Shown here piece after piece: positions 63,072-64,000 of a DNA stretch of 64,000 nt. The stretch covers positions 3,113,546 through 3,177,545 of the forward strand of contig CM030942.1 of the NCBI GenBank assembly GCA_018136815.1, given 5' to 3'. The position numbers and the translations under genes are program-made. The stretch is from Isochrysis galbana. Its lineage: Eukaryota > Haptophyta > Isochrysidales > Isochrysidaceae. The notes beneath the pieces were generated by a model. It was not told the origin of the DNA and did not search any database. It saw only the letters and a program-made list of their open reading frames with translations. Position 1 is the first letter of the stretch, and every line of letters begins with the position of its first letter.

Positions 63072-64000
63072 TCAGTTGCCGAGCCCTTGCGCTCCTTGGG
63101 GCCCAACCTTGGCCGTGGCGAGTTGTGTTGACTTGGCTGCAATTTTCGACCTTGCGGTTAAACTCTTCGCCAGCGCTTTGCGCCGTTGCACCTCTGTGAG
63201 GTCCAAAAATGGATTGGTCCACTCACTCAAATACAGGTAAATCACTGTGGTGCGAAGGCAAGCCCAAAAGAAGAAGACGACACTGATGATTCCCATCGCC
63301 ATGCCGTACGCGCCAAAGATCCAGATGATGGTCGCAATGATGGTGTTGAGCATCGCGAAAAGGGTGAGCGCAATCGGCTCACCAAAGTACATGAAATTGT
63401 CCCCCACGCATTTAAGGGCAGCCTGGTTGTCGAGCCCCTCGACGTACAACAGAGCCACGACACACGTCATCACAGAGATTAATAGGAAAGCGATGGAGAT
63501 GGTTAGCAGTCCGGAATACCATTGCGAGATGAATCGAGATGGGAACCCCTCAATAGGGGGATCACTCTGCAGCATTGCCCACACAGTGGCCAAGAAGAGA
63601 GCCCCGACTATGGCGATGTTGGTCATGTTGCTCCGCATCGTTTCACGCATTGACACGGAGTCTGAGCGCTCTTGGATCATGTCCCAGCCAAATTGAGGCC
63701 CGAGTTGGGCAACGGCGGATATCTGGATGGTACCAAGCCCAATTAGCGGCCCCCACACCCATCCCCACATGAAGCTGGTGGAGTTGTCAAACGCACCAGC
63801 TGCAACCCCTCCGTTCTCGAGTGTGCCGTCGGCATTCTGGAAGCCGCCGATGATAGCACCCAAGAAGACCATGAGCACGGATATGACCGACGCCTTCACC
63901 CAGTTCACAGGGCTGAGGCGCTGCTCGAAATTCATCTCCTCGATCTGCTCCTTGAAAATGCTGTCATTGATCATTTTCTGGGCCACGGCCGGCAGTGTCG
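63072..64000 (-). CDS. multi-pass membrane protein, 5' partial
   Basis: The frame is open to the window edge; the N-terminal residues seen are LPAVAQKMINDS. Hydrophobic segments: VKASVISVLMVFLGAIIGGF; WGWVWGPLIGLGTIQISAVA; IAIVGALFLATVWAML; LLTISIAFLLISVMTCVVAL; LTLFAMLNTIIATIIWIFGA; and MAMGIISVVFFFWACLRTT. That makes about six helices in 305 residues, with a short basic C-terminal tail (RSKIAAKSTQLATAK). I do not recognise the family; it reads like a conserved algal transporter- or channel-type protein. The stop is at 63072-63074. A single exon is visible. Confidence 0.75.
   Translation of the reverse strand, partial: TLPAVAQKMINDSIFKEQIEEMNFEQRLSPVNWVKASVISVLMVFLGAIIGGFQNADGTLENGGVAAGAFDNSTSFMWGWVWGPLIGLGTIQISAVAQLGPQFGWDMIQERSDSVSMRETMRSNMTNIAIVGALFLATVWAMLQSDPPIEGFPSRFISQWYSGLLTISIAFLLISVMTCVVALLYVEGLDNQAALKCVGDNFMYFGEPIALTLFAMLNTIIATIIWIFGAYGMAMGIISVVFFFWACLRTTVIYLYLSEWTNPFLDLTEVQRRKALAKSLTARSKIAAKSTQLATAKVGPQGAQGLGN

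Overview
The window is nuclear DNA of a GC-rich, single-celled eukaryotic alga with a plastid of secondary origin. Host genes have short spliceosomal introns (about 55-380 nt, mostly GT-AG, at least one probable GC-AG). Two genes point to a plastid (a Der/EngA GTPase with an S/P-rich leader, and a PsbP-domain protein) and two to a flagellum or microtubule apparatus (a SHIPPO-repeat protein and an HMMR-like coiled coil). LRR fragments of the 'IGDEG' type and the SHQWL-domain membrane protein resemble gene families common in haptophytes and pelagophytes. I would guess a haptophyte or stramenopile; the clade is an inference.

Layout. 1-3718 (+): eight-exon membrane protein with a SHQWL (TIR/HET-like) domain and a long disordered tail, 5' end outside the window. 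3719-8108: no firm gene, several dispersed repeats. 8109-9306 (-): SHIPPO-repeat flagellar protein. 9307-11867: low-complexity DNA with a large CT/GA block. 11868-12936 (-): PsbP-like protein. 14814-18056 (-): five-exon multi-pass (perhaps 7-TM) membrane protein. 18817-19020 (-): small Tudor-like exon. 19896-25183 (-): five-exon, about 1587-residue coiled-coil protein with an HMMR-type C-terminal motif. 25184-28835: microsatellites, minisatellites and an LRR gene remnant. 41545-44309 (-): complete seven-exon Der/EngA gene. 59289-60434 (-): two-exon protein that may be a TIM-barrel isomerase-like enzyme. 61576-61782 (-): tiny two-TM protein. 63072-64000 (-): multi-pass membrane protein running off the edge.

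Two inverted copies of one Ty3/gypsy chromovirus dominate the middle. Copy 1 is at 28836-37241 (+) with a 5-bp target duplication. Copy 2 is at about 47693-57592 (-) and runs into a 100-N assembly gap. Both carry, ahead of protease, RT, RNase H, integrase and a C-terminal chromodomain, a domain that closely resembles a phage-type cytosine methyltransferase-like protein. This is the most unusual feature I see. Between the copies lies an AT-rich orphan gene (38542-39849, -) whose base composition differs strongly from everything around it.

Exon boundaries below were worked out by hand from splice signals and reading phase. Each model given as a join keeps phase across every junction, but none is backed by transcripts.
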